In this document: piece by piece, positions 34,333 to 50,903 of the stretch | Layout of the letters: the number at the start of each line of letters is the position of its first letter | How positions within the stretch are numbered: the first letter of the stretch is position 1 | DNA from: CAYSUS01 sp964434165 | GTDB lineage: Bacteria; Planctomycetota; Planctomycetia; Pirellulales; Thermoguttaceae | Direction of reading: 5' to 3' | DNA length: 64,000 bases | Assembly (NCBI GenBank): GCA_964434165.1 | Contig: CAYSUS010000007.1 | Span: 1-64,000 of the forward strand | Position numbers and translations under genes: made by a program | The notes under the pieces: generated by a model | What the model was told of the DNA's origin: nothing | Seen by the model: the letters and a program-made list of their open reading frames with translations, nothing else | Databases searched by the model: none

Positions 34333-36468
34333 TCACTCCATCCCCGGCATCCACAGCTTCTTCTCGGCGCCCGAAGGCTGGCTTTCGGGCGTCCACAGGT
34401 TGCCGGCCGCAGGCTCCACCGGCCCGCCCGGCGCGCCAGTCTCCGCGGCCGCCTCGGGCGGTATCGCAGGCGACCCGTCGGGGCGCAGAAGTCCCAGCTG
34501 CATAAGCATTCCGGCGAGCGCCTCGCCAACGTTCGGCTCGTGAAGATGCTCGGACTCAATGTGCCGCAGCACGCGCGAAGCCTCATCCGCCTCGCCGCGC
34601 GCGAAACGCAACGACAGTTCAAGCAAGTCCCAGGGAGCCGAGGAAAGGCCTCGATCCACTGAGGTGGTGCGGCCGCGCTCGACGTACTCCAGCGCCCGAT
34701 CGGTGTCCCATTCGGTCCGCGCCGCATTCTGGCAGGCGACGAGCCATTCCTCCCGGCCCTGGAGCGAGGGCCGGGCGACGACCTCGGCGGCGAAGCGATG
34801 GGTTGCCGCGCGGATGTCGAACGCCAAGGCCCGATGCATCGCAAAGATCAGGTCTTCGTCGGAGACCCGGGAGACCTCCACACGATCCAGGCGTATCGAG
34901 GGGAGCGCGCAGATCGGCGTCTCGGTCGGATCGACGGGCTCCGGGACGGGCAGCCCCAGCTTCTCGCGGATCGGATCGAGATCGACCGTCTCGGACGCGG
35001 CTCGGGAGGAGTCCTCCAGGAACATCAGCACGCCTGCCAGGCGCACGCGCAGGCCCGGCACCGACGCGGCCTCGGAGGGGGTCTTGTCGCCAAACACCGG
35101 AAGCGGTCGCTCCGGCCAGCGCTCGCCGAACTGGACCAGCCGCCTTTGGCGGGTCAACCGGCGTCCCTCCGCAGCCGAGGTTGTGGGAGGAAGCCAGAGC
35201 CGAGCGGTAAGCAGGTCCTGGCTCCAGGAGACCTTGCCGTCGGCCGATTCCACCGAGGGCTCGGAGCCAAGCCCCGCGCCGGTCAACTCGGCCAGCACGT
35301 CTTTCACCCGAGGCACGTCTCTCTGCGTTACTTGCCGCACTTCCAGACGCGCCGGTCGATCCGTCTGGCGGCCGAAGAGCAACGCCGTCCCCACCACCTC
35401 GGGCACCTCCTCGTGCGAGTCAACAGGAGACTCGGAAGGAGGCGCCCGATCGAGCAGGATGAACACGCCCTTGGGTGGCGGATCGTCCCCTTCCGCCAGG
35501 GACCTGGGATCGACGGGCGGCCGCACCGCACGGCGAACCAAGGACAGGGCCGCGTTGAGTTGATCCGCGTCCTCGACCGGGTAGATCAGGTTGCAGAGAT
35601 TCCCTTCGTCGCCCAATGGATCATCGACCAGATGGAGCGCCAAGGCCTCGGCTTCGACGGCATCGTCGTAAGGCACGTCCAGCGCCGCGAACCGCCGCAG
35701 GGCCTCGACAGCCCCCTCGTGGTCCGCCAACCAAAGCCGAAACGTCGCCAGGTTGCACCACGCCTCCGGGGCCTCCGGGTACTGGCCGACGATGGATTCC
35801 AGCTTCTCCACCGCCTCGGCCCACAGGGCTCGCTGAACGCAATGCATGGACTCGTCGAACGTCTTCTTCCAAGGCTTCCCTTCATCCACGTGGTCGCAGA
35901 ACCGTCGCTCGTCGCGGAGCAGAAGGGGCAACGAGCCCGTCCGGTTGATCCTCACGAGCACTTCGAGCGGCTCGCGATCCTCGGAGTTGATCTGCGCCAG
36001 CAGGACGAAGTGCGCCCTGGCCGCGGGGACAAAGCCGTCGGCAAGCAGGGCCTGGGCCACGCTGAAGACGGCCTCGAAGCATCGGAAGGAGATACTTCCG
36101 CCGGAAAGGGAAATCGCCTGCTGAATCGGGCCTACCCCGGCCTTGCCTCCCTCGCTGATGGCCGCGAGCATTGCCACCTCGCCCAGTGCGACCGAGCTTC
36201 GCGGGTGCGTCTGGATGAAGCGCTCCGTGGCCTGCCTCCAGGCGTCGATCTGCCCCGTGAGCCGGAGCAACATCGTCTTGATCGACTGGAGGCACGCGCG
36301 GTCGGGGTGCTTCGTCTCAAGGTGCTCCACCTGTCGGAGGCAGGCCGCGTGCTGATCGCCCTCGAGCATGCGCTGAAGCTTGTTCAGATCGTCGAGCAGG
36401 TCCGGGCAGCAGAACTTGATCTTCTTGCCCGAGCCCCCCGGGCAGGTGGAATAGGGGTCGATAGCCAT
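34333..36468 (-). CDS. SEC-C motif protein with TPR-like repeats
   Basis: The 711-residue protein opens with a SEC-C-like zinc motif: YSTCPGGSGKKIKFCC. The canonical CPCGSGKKYKKCC has a second cysteine that is glycine here, so three of the four usual ligands remain. The N-terminal half contains TPR-like helices (DRACLQSIKTMLLRLTGQID, EAVEKLESIVGQYPEAPEAW, CNLATFRLWLADHEGAVEAL). The second half has no family I recognise (LEVRQVTQRDVPRVKDVLAE, FAMHRALAFDIRAATHRFAA). It is soluble and has no signal. The start at 36468 brings the SEC-C motif to the N-terminus; an ATG at 36654 would add an arginine-rich tail. Function is unknown, possibly a ribosome-, chaperone- or transport-linked scaffold. Confidence 0.75.
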   Translation of the reverse strand: MAIDPYSTCPGGSGKKIKFCCPDLLDDLNKLQRMLEGDQHAACLRQVEHLETKHPDRACLQSIKTMLLRLTGQIDAWRQATERFIQTHPRSSVALGEVAMLAAISEGGKAGVGPIQQAISLSGGSISFRCFEAVFSVAQALLADGFVPAARAHFVLLAQINSEDREPLEVLVRINRTGSLPLLLRDERRFCDHVDEGKPWKKTFDESMHCVQRALWAEAVEKLESIVGQYPEAPEAWCNLATFRLWLADHEGAVEALRRFAALDVPYDDAVEAEALALHLVDDPLGDEGNLCNLIYPVEDADQLNAALSLVRRAVRPPVDPRSLAEGDDPPPKGVFILLDRAPPSESPVDSHEEVPEVVGTALLFGRQTDRPARLEVRQVTQRDVPRVKDVLAELTGAGLGSEPSVESADGKVSWSQDLLTARLWLPPTTSAAEGRRLTRQRRLVQFGERWPERPLPVFGDKTPSEAASVPGLRVRLAGVLMFLEDSSRAASETVDLDPIREKLGLPVPEPVDPTETPICALPSIRLDRVEVSRVSDEDLIFAMHRALAFDIRAATHRFAAEVVARPSLQGREEWLVACQNAARTEWDTDRALEYVERGRTTSVDRGLSSAPWDLLELSLRFARGEADEASRVLRHIESEHLHEPNVGEALAGMLMQLGLLRPDGSPAIPPEAAAETGAPGGPVEPAAGNLWTPESQPSGAEKKLWMPGME

Positions 36469-36860
36469 CGCAGCGCAACCTCTGACAGATCGGACCGAAA
36501 GGGTGGGGGTTTTGTGCTTGGACGAACCCTGGATCCTATCAAAACGCGCCGCGGCGGGCGAGAGCCGCAGCGGTCGGTTGGCGTTGGCGGCGATCCGCAA
36601 CTTGCGGGACGGGAGGGTGCCCCGACACACGCCCAGGGAGCCGGCAGGAAACATGCGGCATCTGGCGAATAGGAGATGGGCGGGGGCTTAGCAGCGTCTG
36701 CTCGGCATGGGCGTTTTGCGCGTACTTTTTGGATTTTGTCGATTATTCCTTTTGTCCGGCCTGCGAGTTAGCCGATTAGGCGGTTGTGTTACTCCGGGAA
36801 CTGCTGGTTGCCCTGGGCGTCGGGGCATCGCGCGGGGCATGTCAGGGGAGGAGATGACGG
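36469..36860. other. divergent intergenic region
   Basis: This region must carry promoters for the SEC-C protein and the BBP7 barrel. A T-rich patch (about 36714-36757) stands out from GC-rich surroundings and lies about 110 bases before the barrel start. I could not settle on defined hexamers within it. No further gene is seen. Confidence 0.3.
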
Positions 36861-38291
36861 ATGCACTTCGAACGGAAGCACCTCAAAGCGGTCTGGGCGA
36901 TGACGGTGGTATGGGCCGCCGGACCGGCATTGGGCCAGGGGATCTCCTCGTCGCAGATGCGGGCGCTGATGGACGGGGCCAGGCCGCTGTCCTTCGAGGC
37001 CTCAGACGACACCCCAGCCGACACTGAGCTGGACCGGGGATACCTCGCGGACGACCGGTCCGATCCCGAAGCTCGTCAGTTGGAGCAAGCCAATCCGCTG
37101 GCGTCGTCGTACGGGGCGTCGCCGGGGACCCAGTGGGGACAGTACCAGCCCCCCGACTACGAGGACGGCCTCCAGTCGGTCGGCGCGTGTTGCGAAGTGT
37201 GCGGCAAGGGGGCCAACTGCCCCGACGTCTGGCTTCTAAGTCAGAGGGCGATCCTCTGGCATCGCGGCAGGACCCGCGCCGTACGCACCAGCGGTCTGGG
37301 GACCTTCGACACCCTGGGGAACTTCGGCACCGCGGGCGTGCTCAGCTCGCGGAGCACGGTCTTCGACGTCACGGCTGGATACGGGGCCACCCTGCGCCGC
37401 TATTGGCGCCCCGCACCCGACCACCGCGACATGTACGTTGAGGCCACGTACTTCGGCATGCACACCTGGCAGGCGCACCGCGAGGCGAACGCCACGCAGC
37501 TCCTCCAGTCGAATCTCAACGCCAACGAGGCCGTCGTTTACGGCAACCTCTTCAGTCCCTATACCGACGACGCGGGCGGCCCGTTGAGCGGGATCGGCGG
37601 CTTCGACCGGGCCGACGTTCACCGCCTCTACTACGAATCGCGGGTCAACAACGTCGAGGTCAACCTCCGCTGGATCCCCCGAGGCCGCGCCGACCGCATC
37701 GTGCTTCATCCCAACGGCCGCTGGCGCCGGGAATGCCAGCCCGGCATCTACGGCGCCTATCTGGTCGGCATTCGCTACTTCTCGCTCACCGAGCAGTTCA
37801 ACTTCCACGCCGACGGCGAGAACCAGGTCTTCGACCGGACCAACGGCAACCTGCTGCGGACCGAGGACACGTTCGGCCGGTACGACATCGACACGTTCAA
37901 CGAGATGCTGGGATTCCAGGTTGGCCTGGACTTGAAGTACCGCCGCTGCATGTGGGAATGGGGCGGCGAGGCCAAGGTGGGTCCGTACATCAACTTCGCC
38001 GGACAGAAGAGCATCGTCCGCGCCTCCGACCCGGCCTTCGGCACCAGCTTCAGCAACGACATCTCCGACCGTGAGGACGACGTTGCCCTGTTGGGCGAGG
38101 TCTCCGTGGTCGGCCACTACCACGTTCGTCCCAACCTGACGATCCGAGCGTCGTGGGACATGATGTGGGCGGTCGGCGTGGCCCTCGGTCCGGAGCAGCT
38201 CAATTTCCAGCCCGATCCGCCCAACCACGTCAACACCAACGGCGTGGCCTACTACCAGGGCATCTCGCTGGGGTTCATCTGGACGCGCTAA
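36861..38291 (+). CDS. BBP7-type outer-membrane beta-barrel protein
   Basis: The 476-residue protein follows GGAGGAG and has a signal peptide (LKAVWAMTVVWAAGPALGQG). After an acidic region comes the planctomycete BBP7 signature: a cysteine cluster (GACCEVCGKGANCPDVWLLS) leading to ILWHRGRTRAVRTSG. A series of amphipathic beta strands follows (DMYVEATYFGMHTWQAHREA, ESRVNNVEVNLRWIPRG, YGAYLVGIRYFSLTEQFNFH, RRCMWEWGGEAKVGPYINFA). It ends with an aromatic-type strand YYQGISLGFIWTR. It is probably an outer-membrane barrel, with no known cargo. Members of this family are numerous in planctomycete genomes. Confidence 0.85.
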   Translation: MHFERKHLKAVWAMTVVWAAGPALGQGISSSQMRALMDGARPLSFEASDDTPADTELDRGYLADDRSDPEARQLEQANPLASSYGASPGTQWGQYQPPDYEDGLQSVGACCEVCGKGANCPDVWLLSQRAILWHRGRTRAVRTSGLGTFDTLGNFGTAGVLSSRSTVFDVTAGYGATLRRYWRPAPDHRDMYVEATYFGMHTWQAHREANATQLLQSNLNANEAVVYGNLFSPYTDDAGGPLSGIGGFDRADVHRLYYESRVNNVEVNLRWIPRGRADRIVLHPNGRWRRECQPGIYGAYLVGIRYFSLTEQFNFHADGENQVFDRTNGNLLRTEDTFGRYDIDTFNEMLGFQVGLDLKYRRCMWEWGGEAKVGPYINFAGQKSIVRASDPAFGTSFSNDISDREDDVALLGEVSVVGHYHVRPNLTIRASWDMMWAVGVALGPEQLNFQPDPPNHVNTNGVAYYQGISLGFIWTR

Positions 38292-38493
38292 GAAGCTTCG
38301 GTATCGGACCGTCGCCGACGCCGCCGCGCGCGACGCGTTGACTCCGCGCGAGCACGGTCTCGGCGCGCAAGCTTGCCCCCCCCCTTTGCGAAGCGACGCC
38401 GGGCTGCGGCGATGCAAGCCACGGGCCGGCTGCGTCTCTTTGGGCACCGGGGACCGGACCGCCAGACCGCAGCGGCGGCCGGCGGCGATGCGC

Positions 38494-38523
38494 TTGATCC
38501 GCTGTACGCCTGTGCCCTATAAT
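38494..38523 (+). promoter_or_regulatory. sigma-70-type promoter of uvrA
   Basis: TTGATC (38494-38499) and a perfect TATAAT (38518-38523) lie 18 bases apart, and the start codon is 48 bases after the -10 hexamer. This is the best housekeeping promoter in the window. No LexA-like box was recognised beside it. Confidence 0.7.
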
Positions 38524-38570
38524 TCCGGGTTCTTCGCAGCACGACGAGCCTCGAAATCCAACCCGGTCTG

Positions 38571-45575
<7,005 letters not shown>

Positions 45576-45662
45576 ATCGGCGGGGGCTGCCACGGGTTCG
45601 CGGAGCGAAAGCGGGGCTGTCCCCCTCCGGGTCTCCCGTTCTCCGGAGGATGACTGCATTGA

Positions 45663-45700
45663 GCCGCGTTGCCGTCCTTCGAAGCGGACGGCAACGCGGC
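45663..45700. repeat. strong hairpin between uvrA and trkH
   Basis: GCCGCGTTGCCGTCC (45663-45677) and its exact 15-base complement (45686-45700) flank the loop TTCGAAGC. There is no U-run, so it is not a standard intrinsic terminator. It lies in the 249-base gap between two co-directional genes and could separate their expression or be a REP element. Confidence 0.65.
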
Positions 45701-45824
45701 CCGTGCGTGCCGTCGGGCGCGAGAGCGGCGGGTTACGGCCCGGCACCGGTCAGGATACAATAGCCCCCTTGCCCCCGCTGCCGCGGAGGCCGCGTCCCTC
45801 TTCCCTGACCCACGCGCCACCACG

Positions 45825-47486
45825 ATGAACCTCGCCCTGCTGTCCAGCCTGCTGGGCAACATCGCCATGCTCATCGGCGGCTCCATGGCCTTCAGCCTTC
45901 CGTGGGCCCTGCCGGTTTTCGGCGGGAACTGGCGCCACGAGCAGGCGGGCTTCTTCGCCATCCTCGGGTCGATGGCCCTCTGCCTGGGTGTCGGGCTCCT
46001 CCTCCGCCGGTTCGGCCAGAGCGGCGGGCAGCTTTTCCGCAAGGAGGCCATGGCCGTGGTGGGGCTGAGCTGGGTCATGGCCACGGTGCTGGGGGCCGTG
46101 CCCTACATGCTCAGCGGCACGCAGCGCGAGCCCGGCGTGCGCATGACCGTCGTCGACGCCATGTTCGAGGCCCAGTCGGGCTTCAGCACGACGGGCGCCA
46201 CGGTGCTGACCGACCTGGAAATGCCCGACGACCCCGAGAAGCCGCCGCTGGTGCCGCGGTGTGTTCTCTTCTGGCGCTCCAGCACGCACTTCCTCGGCGG
46301 GATGGGGATCATCGTGCTGTTCGTGGCGATTCTCGGCCAGGGATCGGCCGGCAAGGCCCTGATGCGCGCCGAGATGCCCGGCCCGTCCAAGTCGAGCCCC
46401 CAGTCTCGCATGCAGCACACGGCCTGGGTCCTGTTCGCCATCTACGCGTCGCTGAACGCGGTGCTCGCCCTGCTCCTGTGCTTGGAGGGGATGTCGCTGT
46501 TCGACGCCCTCTGCCACGCCTTCGGCACGATGGCCACCGGCGGGTTCAGCACGTACAACAAGAGCGTGGGCCACTTCGCTACGGTCCCCGGCTACAACGG
46601 CCCGCTGATCGAGATGACGATCACCGCCTTCATGCTCCTGGCGGGGACCAACTTCATGCTCATGTACTTCGTGGTCCTCCGGCGGATGGACGTCGTGCTG
46701 GGCGATCCGGAGTGGCGGGTGTACGTGGCGATCATCGTCGTGGTCACCGTAATGGTCGTGGCCTTCGGACTCTACCACGGCGACTTCCGCCGCGCGGGCA
46801 TGGGCAACCGGGCCGCGGCGTCCGCCGCGAACGATGCCCCCGAGCCGTCCGCCAGTGAAGAGCAGCCCGACGACTCCCTGCCCCTGGGCAGCTCTCTCCG
46901 CTACGGCCTGTTTCAAGTAGTCTCGATCATGACGACCACGGGCTTCTGCACGGACGACTTCGACGCCTGGAATGCCTTTGGCCGCGGCATCCTCCTGCTG
47001 CTGATGTTCATCGGCGGATGCGCGGGCAGCACGGGCGGGGGAATGAAGGTCATCCGCCACATCCTGTTCGTCAAGATCCTCCGGTTGGAAGTCGAGCAGG
47101 CCTACCATCCCAACGTGGTCCGGCCGCTGCGACTGGCCGGCGAGGTGATCGCCGACCCCGACCTGCGTCGCCAGGTGATGGTCTATTTCGGGCTGATCCT
47201 CGCCATCTTCGCCGCCAGCTGGCTGTTCATCCTCGTGGCCGAGCCCGACTCCACGTGGACCGATTTCGGCCACACCCGAGAGCACAAGCTCATCGACGCC
47301 GCCTCGACCGTGGCCGCCACGCTGAACAACATCGGTCCCGGCCTCGGCGTGATCGGGGCCACGAAGAACTACGCCAACTTCACCCCCTGGACCAAAGTCC
47401 TGTTCATCTGGTTGATGATGGTCGGCCGGCTGGAGATCTACACGATTCTCGTGCTCTTCGCCCCAGGGTTCTGGCGGAGCCAGTGA
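45825..47486 (+). CDS. trkH: Trk/Ktr-type potassium uptake protein TrkH
   Basis: This 553-residue membrane protein has about ten hydrophobic segments and four selectivity-loop repeats: FSTTGATV (near 120), FGTMATGGFSTYN (233), MTTTGFCTDDFDAW (369) and TLNNIGPGLG (499). The GxxG-type loops form the potassium filter, and GGCAGSTGGGMKVIRH matches the family. The start at 45825 (MNLALLSS) was chosen because upstream in-frame residues are arginine-rich and not membrane-like. A cytoplasmic acidic loop (about residues 325-350) is an insertion of low-complexity sequence. A TrkA/KtrA regulatory partner is not adjacent. Confidence 0.9.
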   Translation: MNLALLSSLLGNIAMLIGGSMAFSLPWALPVFGGNWRHEQAGFFAILGSMALCLGVGLLLRRFGQSGGQLFRKEAMAVVGLSWVMATVLGAVPYMLSGTQREPGVRMTVVDAMFEAQSGFSTTGATVLTDLEMPDDPEKPPLVPRCVLFWRSSTHFLGGMGIIVLFVAILGQGSAGKALMRAEMPGPSKSSPQSRMQHTAWVLFAIYASLNAVLALLLCLEGMSLFDALCHAFGTMATGGFSTYNKSVGHFATVPGYNGPLIEMTITAFMLLAGTNFMLMYFVVLRRMDVVLGDPEWRVYVAIIVVVTVMVVAFGLYHGDFRRAGMGNRAAASAANDAPEPSASEEQPDDSLPLGSSLRYGLFQVVSIMTTTGFCTDDFDAWNAFGRGILLLLMFIGGCAGSTGGGMKVIRHILFVKILRLEVEQAYHPNVVRPLRLAGEVIADPDLRRQVMVYFGLILAIFAASWLFILVAEPDSTWTDFGHTREHKLIDAASTVAATLNNIGPGLGVIGATKNYANFTPWTKVLFIWLMMVGRLEIYTILVLFAPGFWRSQ

Positions 47487-47664
47487 CGGGCCGGCTCGGC
47501 ATCCATGCTTTGCGAGCGACCGCCGCCCACCCCACAGACACCTCGCCGCTGTGGCGGGCTAGCCCAGGTCTCTTCTCCGCGGCAACGCCTTGACGCCCCC
47601 GCTGAAACCGGGACACAATATCCTCCATAGGAATGGCTCCTCATCGCGTTCCGGAGACCTGTCC

Positions 47665-48408
47665 ATGCGACCTCTTCTTCTGCTCTTCGGCCTAACGATC
47701 GGGCCGATCGCGGCGAGCGAGGCGGAGCCCGCCGCCAAGGCCCCGGCGATGCTTCAGAAGTCGGAGTTCACGGTGCTCTCCGCCGAAGGCGGCAAGGAGT
47801 TGGGCACATGGGCGATTGAGGCGAAGCTGGTCGAGGACGGCCACGAGATCGTTATTGAGGAGAAGTTGGAGCTGGTGCACGATGGCAAGCGAGTCGGGTA
47901 CCAATCCACGGTCCGCTGCGCGGCCGAGGCGCCCTATGCGCCTCGGGAGGCCCAGGCGGAGACGGTGCTGGCCGGCCGCGTGTGCATGCGGGGCAAAGTC
48001 CAGTTCGGGGCGAAGTCCGTCTGCTACGCGGGCACGACCCATCTGGATGGGCGGGGAGAACCGCTCGCAGAGCCGCTGAAGTTCGGAAAGACTGGCATGC
48101 CGCTTCCGCAGGGCCCCCTGCTGATGCAGTCGGCGCTGCCCGTCGTCGGTCCGCTTCTGCTGAAGGGAAAGTCGCAGCTCGACGGCGTTTTCTTCGGGGA
48201 GTTCCCCGACGATATCGATTCGCCGGAGCTGATCAACGTGAAAGGGAACCACCGAGTCGTGAAGCTCGCGGTCGAAGAGGGGGGCTATATCCTGCAACTC
48301 TACGACGCGCTCGGCGAAGAACCGAAGGCCACGCTGCGTTACGACGCCCAAGGGGCGCTGCAAGGAGGCGGCCTGTTCGGCAAGTTCCGACTGGCTCGTA
48401 AGGAGTAG
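47665..48408 (+). CDS. secreted protein of unknown function
   Basis: The 247-residue protein starts at an ATG with GGAG nine bases upstream and a signal peptide (RPLLLLFGLTIGPIAASEAE). The mature part is rich in beta strands and charged residues (EFTVLSAEGGKELGTWAIEA, KLVEDGHEIVIEEKLELVHD, CMRGKVQFGAKSVCYAGTTH). Two cysteines near residue 110 could form a disulfide. No lipobox, catalytic motif or known family was recognised. It lies about 180 bases after trkH on the same strand. Its role is unknown. Confidence 0.7.
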   Translation: MRPLLLLFGLTIGPIAASEAEPAAKAPAMLQKSEFTVLSAEGGKELGTWAIEAKLVEDGHEIVIEEKLELVHDGKRVGYQSTVRCAAEAPYAPREAQAETVLAGRVCMRGKVQFGAKSVCYAGTTHLDGRGEPLAEPLKFGKTGMPLPQGPLLMQSALPVVGPLLLKGKSQLDGVFFGEFPDDIDSPELINVKGNHRVVKLAVEEGGYILQLYDALGEEPKATLRYDAQGALQGGGLFGKFRLARKE

Positions 48409-49022
48409 AAGAGGGGCGGCCGAGAGATCTCCTCGCGCCCTGGGCCCAGCGAGGATCTCGAGCGGGGCGGCTCGCCCCGTCGGAGCGTTCGGCCGGGCCG
48501 ACACGGTGCGGCTCGGATGGCACCGTGAAGGCTTCGTGGGGCAGTTGGCACCCGTCCTTCTGGCAAATCGCGCCGGGGCTCGGCGATTCGACGCGAGGCG
48601 GCTTCAATCGCCTTGCCCTGCCTTCCTAGTCGGCAATCTCTGCCAGGCCCGGGCCTCTGGGCTCGTTTCTCTGTCAGGTTGATCCGTTACAAGCGGGACG
48701 GCGGCTCGCGCCCGCGTCGATGTATAGGGAAGCGGCCCGCGGTCCGGTCATCGAGGGCTCTGAGGATCGCCGGCCGCCCGGTGGACAACCCGGGCGACGA
48801 TGCCCAGCCCCGTTCCGACGACCGGATGCCAGCATCCGGCCCACTTTTTCCAGGTGGAGTTGACCTTAGGAACCGATCCCTGCTATCGTCCTGTCCCAAT
48901 CGATCCCGTCAGGGGAGGCCCCCCTGCAACGGGCCGTCTTGTCGGCAACCCGAACTGGAAGCTCAGTTTGACGACTCTCCGTCGCCCCGTCCCCGTATCT
49001 TCGCGGTGACTTGACCTGCGAC
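48409..49022. other. intergenic region with promoter candidate
   Basis: About 610 bases without a convincing gene. TTGACC (48860-48865) and TATCGT (48884-48889), 18 bases apart on the plus strand, could be the promoter of the radical SAM gene, with a leader of about 130 bases. The rest shows only GC-rich sequence with short dyads. No RNA gene is seen. Confidence 0.4.
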
Positions 49023-50867
49023 ATGGCTTTCCGCCTCGATCGACCCCAGACTGGAGAGGATCCGATTACCGCCTCAGCCCCCAACGCGCGTGTGAAGTTC
49101 CACGTCGAGCTGATCAAGCCCTCCCACTACGACGATGACGGCTACGTCATCCAGTGGGCCAAGTCGTGGCTTCCGTCCAACTCGCTGGCGTGTCTGAACG
49201 GCCTGTTCGCCGACGCGGCGGAGCGCCGCGTGCTGGGCGAGGACGTGGAGATCTCGGTCGAGGCCTACGACGAGTGCAACACGGTGATCCCCGTGCGCAA
49301 GATCATCCGCCGGATTCGCGGCAACCCGGCCGGCGGACTGGTGTGCATGGTCGGCGTGCAGTCGAACCAGTTCCCCCGGGCCATGGATATCGCCCGGCAG
49401 TTCCGTGCCGCAGGCGTGCCGGTCGTCATTGGGGGATTCCACGTGAGCGGCTGCCTGGCCATGCTGCCGGAGATGCCCGACGACCTGAAGGAAGCGATTG
49501 CCCTGGGGGTGACGCTATTCGCCGGCGAGGGGGAGGGCAGGGTCGAGACGCTGCTGGCAGACGCCTACCACGGCCGGATGCCGGCGATCTACAATTATCT
49601 GGGGCGATTGCCTGACCTGCGTGGGGCGGTCAAGCCGCACCTTCCCACGGAGCTGGTGCAGCGCTACGTGGGCACCTTCGCCGGATTCGACGCCGGCAGG
49701 GGGTGCCCCTTCCAATGCAGCTTCTGCACGATCATCAACGTGCAGGGCCGGAGGTCGCGGTTCCGCACGGCCGACGACGTCGAGCAGATCGTCCGCGGCG
49801 GGCTGGCCCAGGGCATCAACCGCTACTTCATCACGGACGACAACTTCGCCCGCAATCGCAACTGGAGGGAGATCCTCGACCGGCTCATCGCCATCCGCCG
49901 CGAGCAGAACGGCGATCTGGGATTCCAGATCCAGGTGGACACCCTGGCGCACAAGATCCCCGGCTTCGTGGAGAAGGCCGTCGAGGCCGGCGTCTCCAAG
50001 GCGTTCATCGGCCTGGAGAGCGTCAATCCGGCGAACCTGCTGGCCGCCAAGAAGCGGCAGAACCACATCGCCGAGTACAAGTCGATGCTCCTGACGTGGC
50101 GCAAGGCAGGGGTGATCACCTACGCCGGTTACATCATCGGGTTCCCGTTCGACAGCCCGGAGACGGTGGCGCGGGACATCGAGCGAATCAAGGCCGAACT
50201 GCCCGTCGATGTGCTGGAGTTCTTCGTGCTCACGCCCCTGCCCGGCTCCGAGGACCACAAGAACCTGCTGATGCAGGGCGCCGCGATGGACCGGGACATG
50301 AACCGCTACGACGTGGAGCACGTGACCACCGACCACCCGCGCATGAGCCGCGGGGAGTGGGAGGCAACCTATCGCAGGGCGTGGGACCTTTACTACTCCC
50401 CCGCGCACGTGGAGACCCTCATGCGCCGCGCCGCGGCCACCAGCAGCAACCCGCGCAAGCAGACGGGAAGGCTGGTCTTTCACGTGGCCCTCTTCTACGG
50501 CACGATGATCTACGAGCGCGTGCATCCGCTGCAGAGCGGCTACTTCCGCCGCAAGTTGCGCACCCAGCGCCGCAGCGGCATGCCGCGCGAGAACCCGCTG
50601 CTCTTCTACCCGCGTCGGGCCTGGGAGGTCCTTTCCACCTACCTGCCGTTCCTGGGTTTCATCCTCAAGCTGCTGTGGATCCGCCGCCGTGTGCTTCGCG
50701 GCATGGGCAGGGAGGACTACCGCGACCTCGCCCTCACCTCGGCCGATCCCCTCCAGCCCGCCGTCACGTGCGTCTCCTTCGAAGAGCCGCAGGAAGACCG
50801 GTCGGAGCCGGCCGATGGGCAGGGGGACTGCCGGTCCGTCCCGCTGCGCGTGCGACAGGCAGCATAA
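49023..50867 (+). CDS. B12-binding radical SAM protein
   Basis: This 614-residue protein couples a cobalamin-type N-terminal domain (about 30-205, GGLVCMVGVQSNQFPRAMDI, GVPVVIGGFHVSGCLAMLPE) to a radical SAM domain. The three iron-sulfur cysteines are C228, C232 and C235 in GRGCPFQCSFCTIINVQG. RYFITDDNFARNRNWREILD, SKAFIGLESVNPANL and AGYIIGFPFDSPETVARDIE complete the barrel. No DxHxxG cobalamin motif is visible. Members of this class (BchE-like, HpnJ-like) act on lipids, tetrapyrroles and other small molecules; the substrate cannot be read. The C-terminal about 150 residues are an added domain with hydrophobic stretches. The ATG at 49023 was chosen over an in-frame TTG at 49011; neither has a strong ribosome-binding site. 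Confidence 0.85.
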   Translation: MAFRLDRPQTGEDPITASAPNARVKFHVELIKPSHYDDDGYVIQWAKSWLPSNSLACLNGLFADAAERRVLGEDVEISVEAYDECNTVIPVRKIIRRIRGNPAGGLVCMVGVQSNQFPRAMDIARQFRAAGVPVVIGGFHVSGCLAMLPEMPDDLKEAIALGVTLFAGEGEGRVETLLADAYHGRMPAIYNYLGRLPDLRGAVKPHLPTELVQRYVGTFAGFDAGRGCPFQCSFCTIINVQGRRSRFRTADDVEQIVRGGLAQGINRYFITDDNFARNRNWREILDRLIAIRREQNGDLGFQIQVDTLAHKIPGFVEKAVEAGVSKAFIGLESVNPANLLAAKKRQNHIAEYKSMLLTWRKAGVITYAGYIIGFPFDSPETVARDIERIKAELPVDVLEFFVLTPLPGSEDHKNLLMQGAAMDRDMNRYDVEHVTTDHPRMSRGEWEATYRRAWDLYYSPAHVETLMRRAAATSSNPRKQTGRLVFHVALFYGTMIYERVHPLQSGYFRRKLRTQRRSGMPRENPLLFYPRRAWEVLSTYLPFLGFILKLLWIRRRVLRGMGREDYRDLALTSADPLQPAVTCVSFEEPQEDRSEPADGQGDCRSVPLRVRQAA

Positions 50868-50903
50868 GCCTGCGATGCGCGGCGGCGGTTCTGCCCGCAC
50901 CCG

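Noticed and set aside
48524..48582. TTGGCACCC near 48552 as a sigma-54 promoter
   Set aside because: No GC-rich -12 element lies at the right spacing, unlike the two pilin promoters.
48613..49014. Small plus-strand open frame between the secreted protein and the radical SAM gene
   Set aside because: There is no ribosome-binding site, the composition is arginine/proline-rich and no domain is visible, so it was treated as intergenic.
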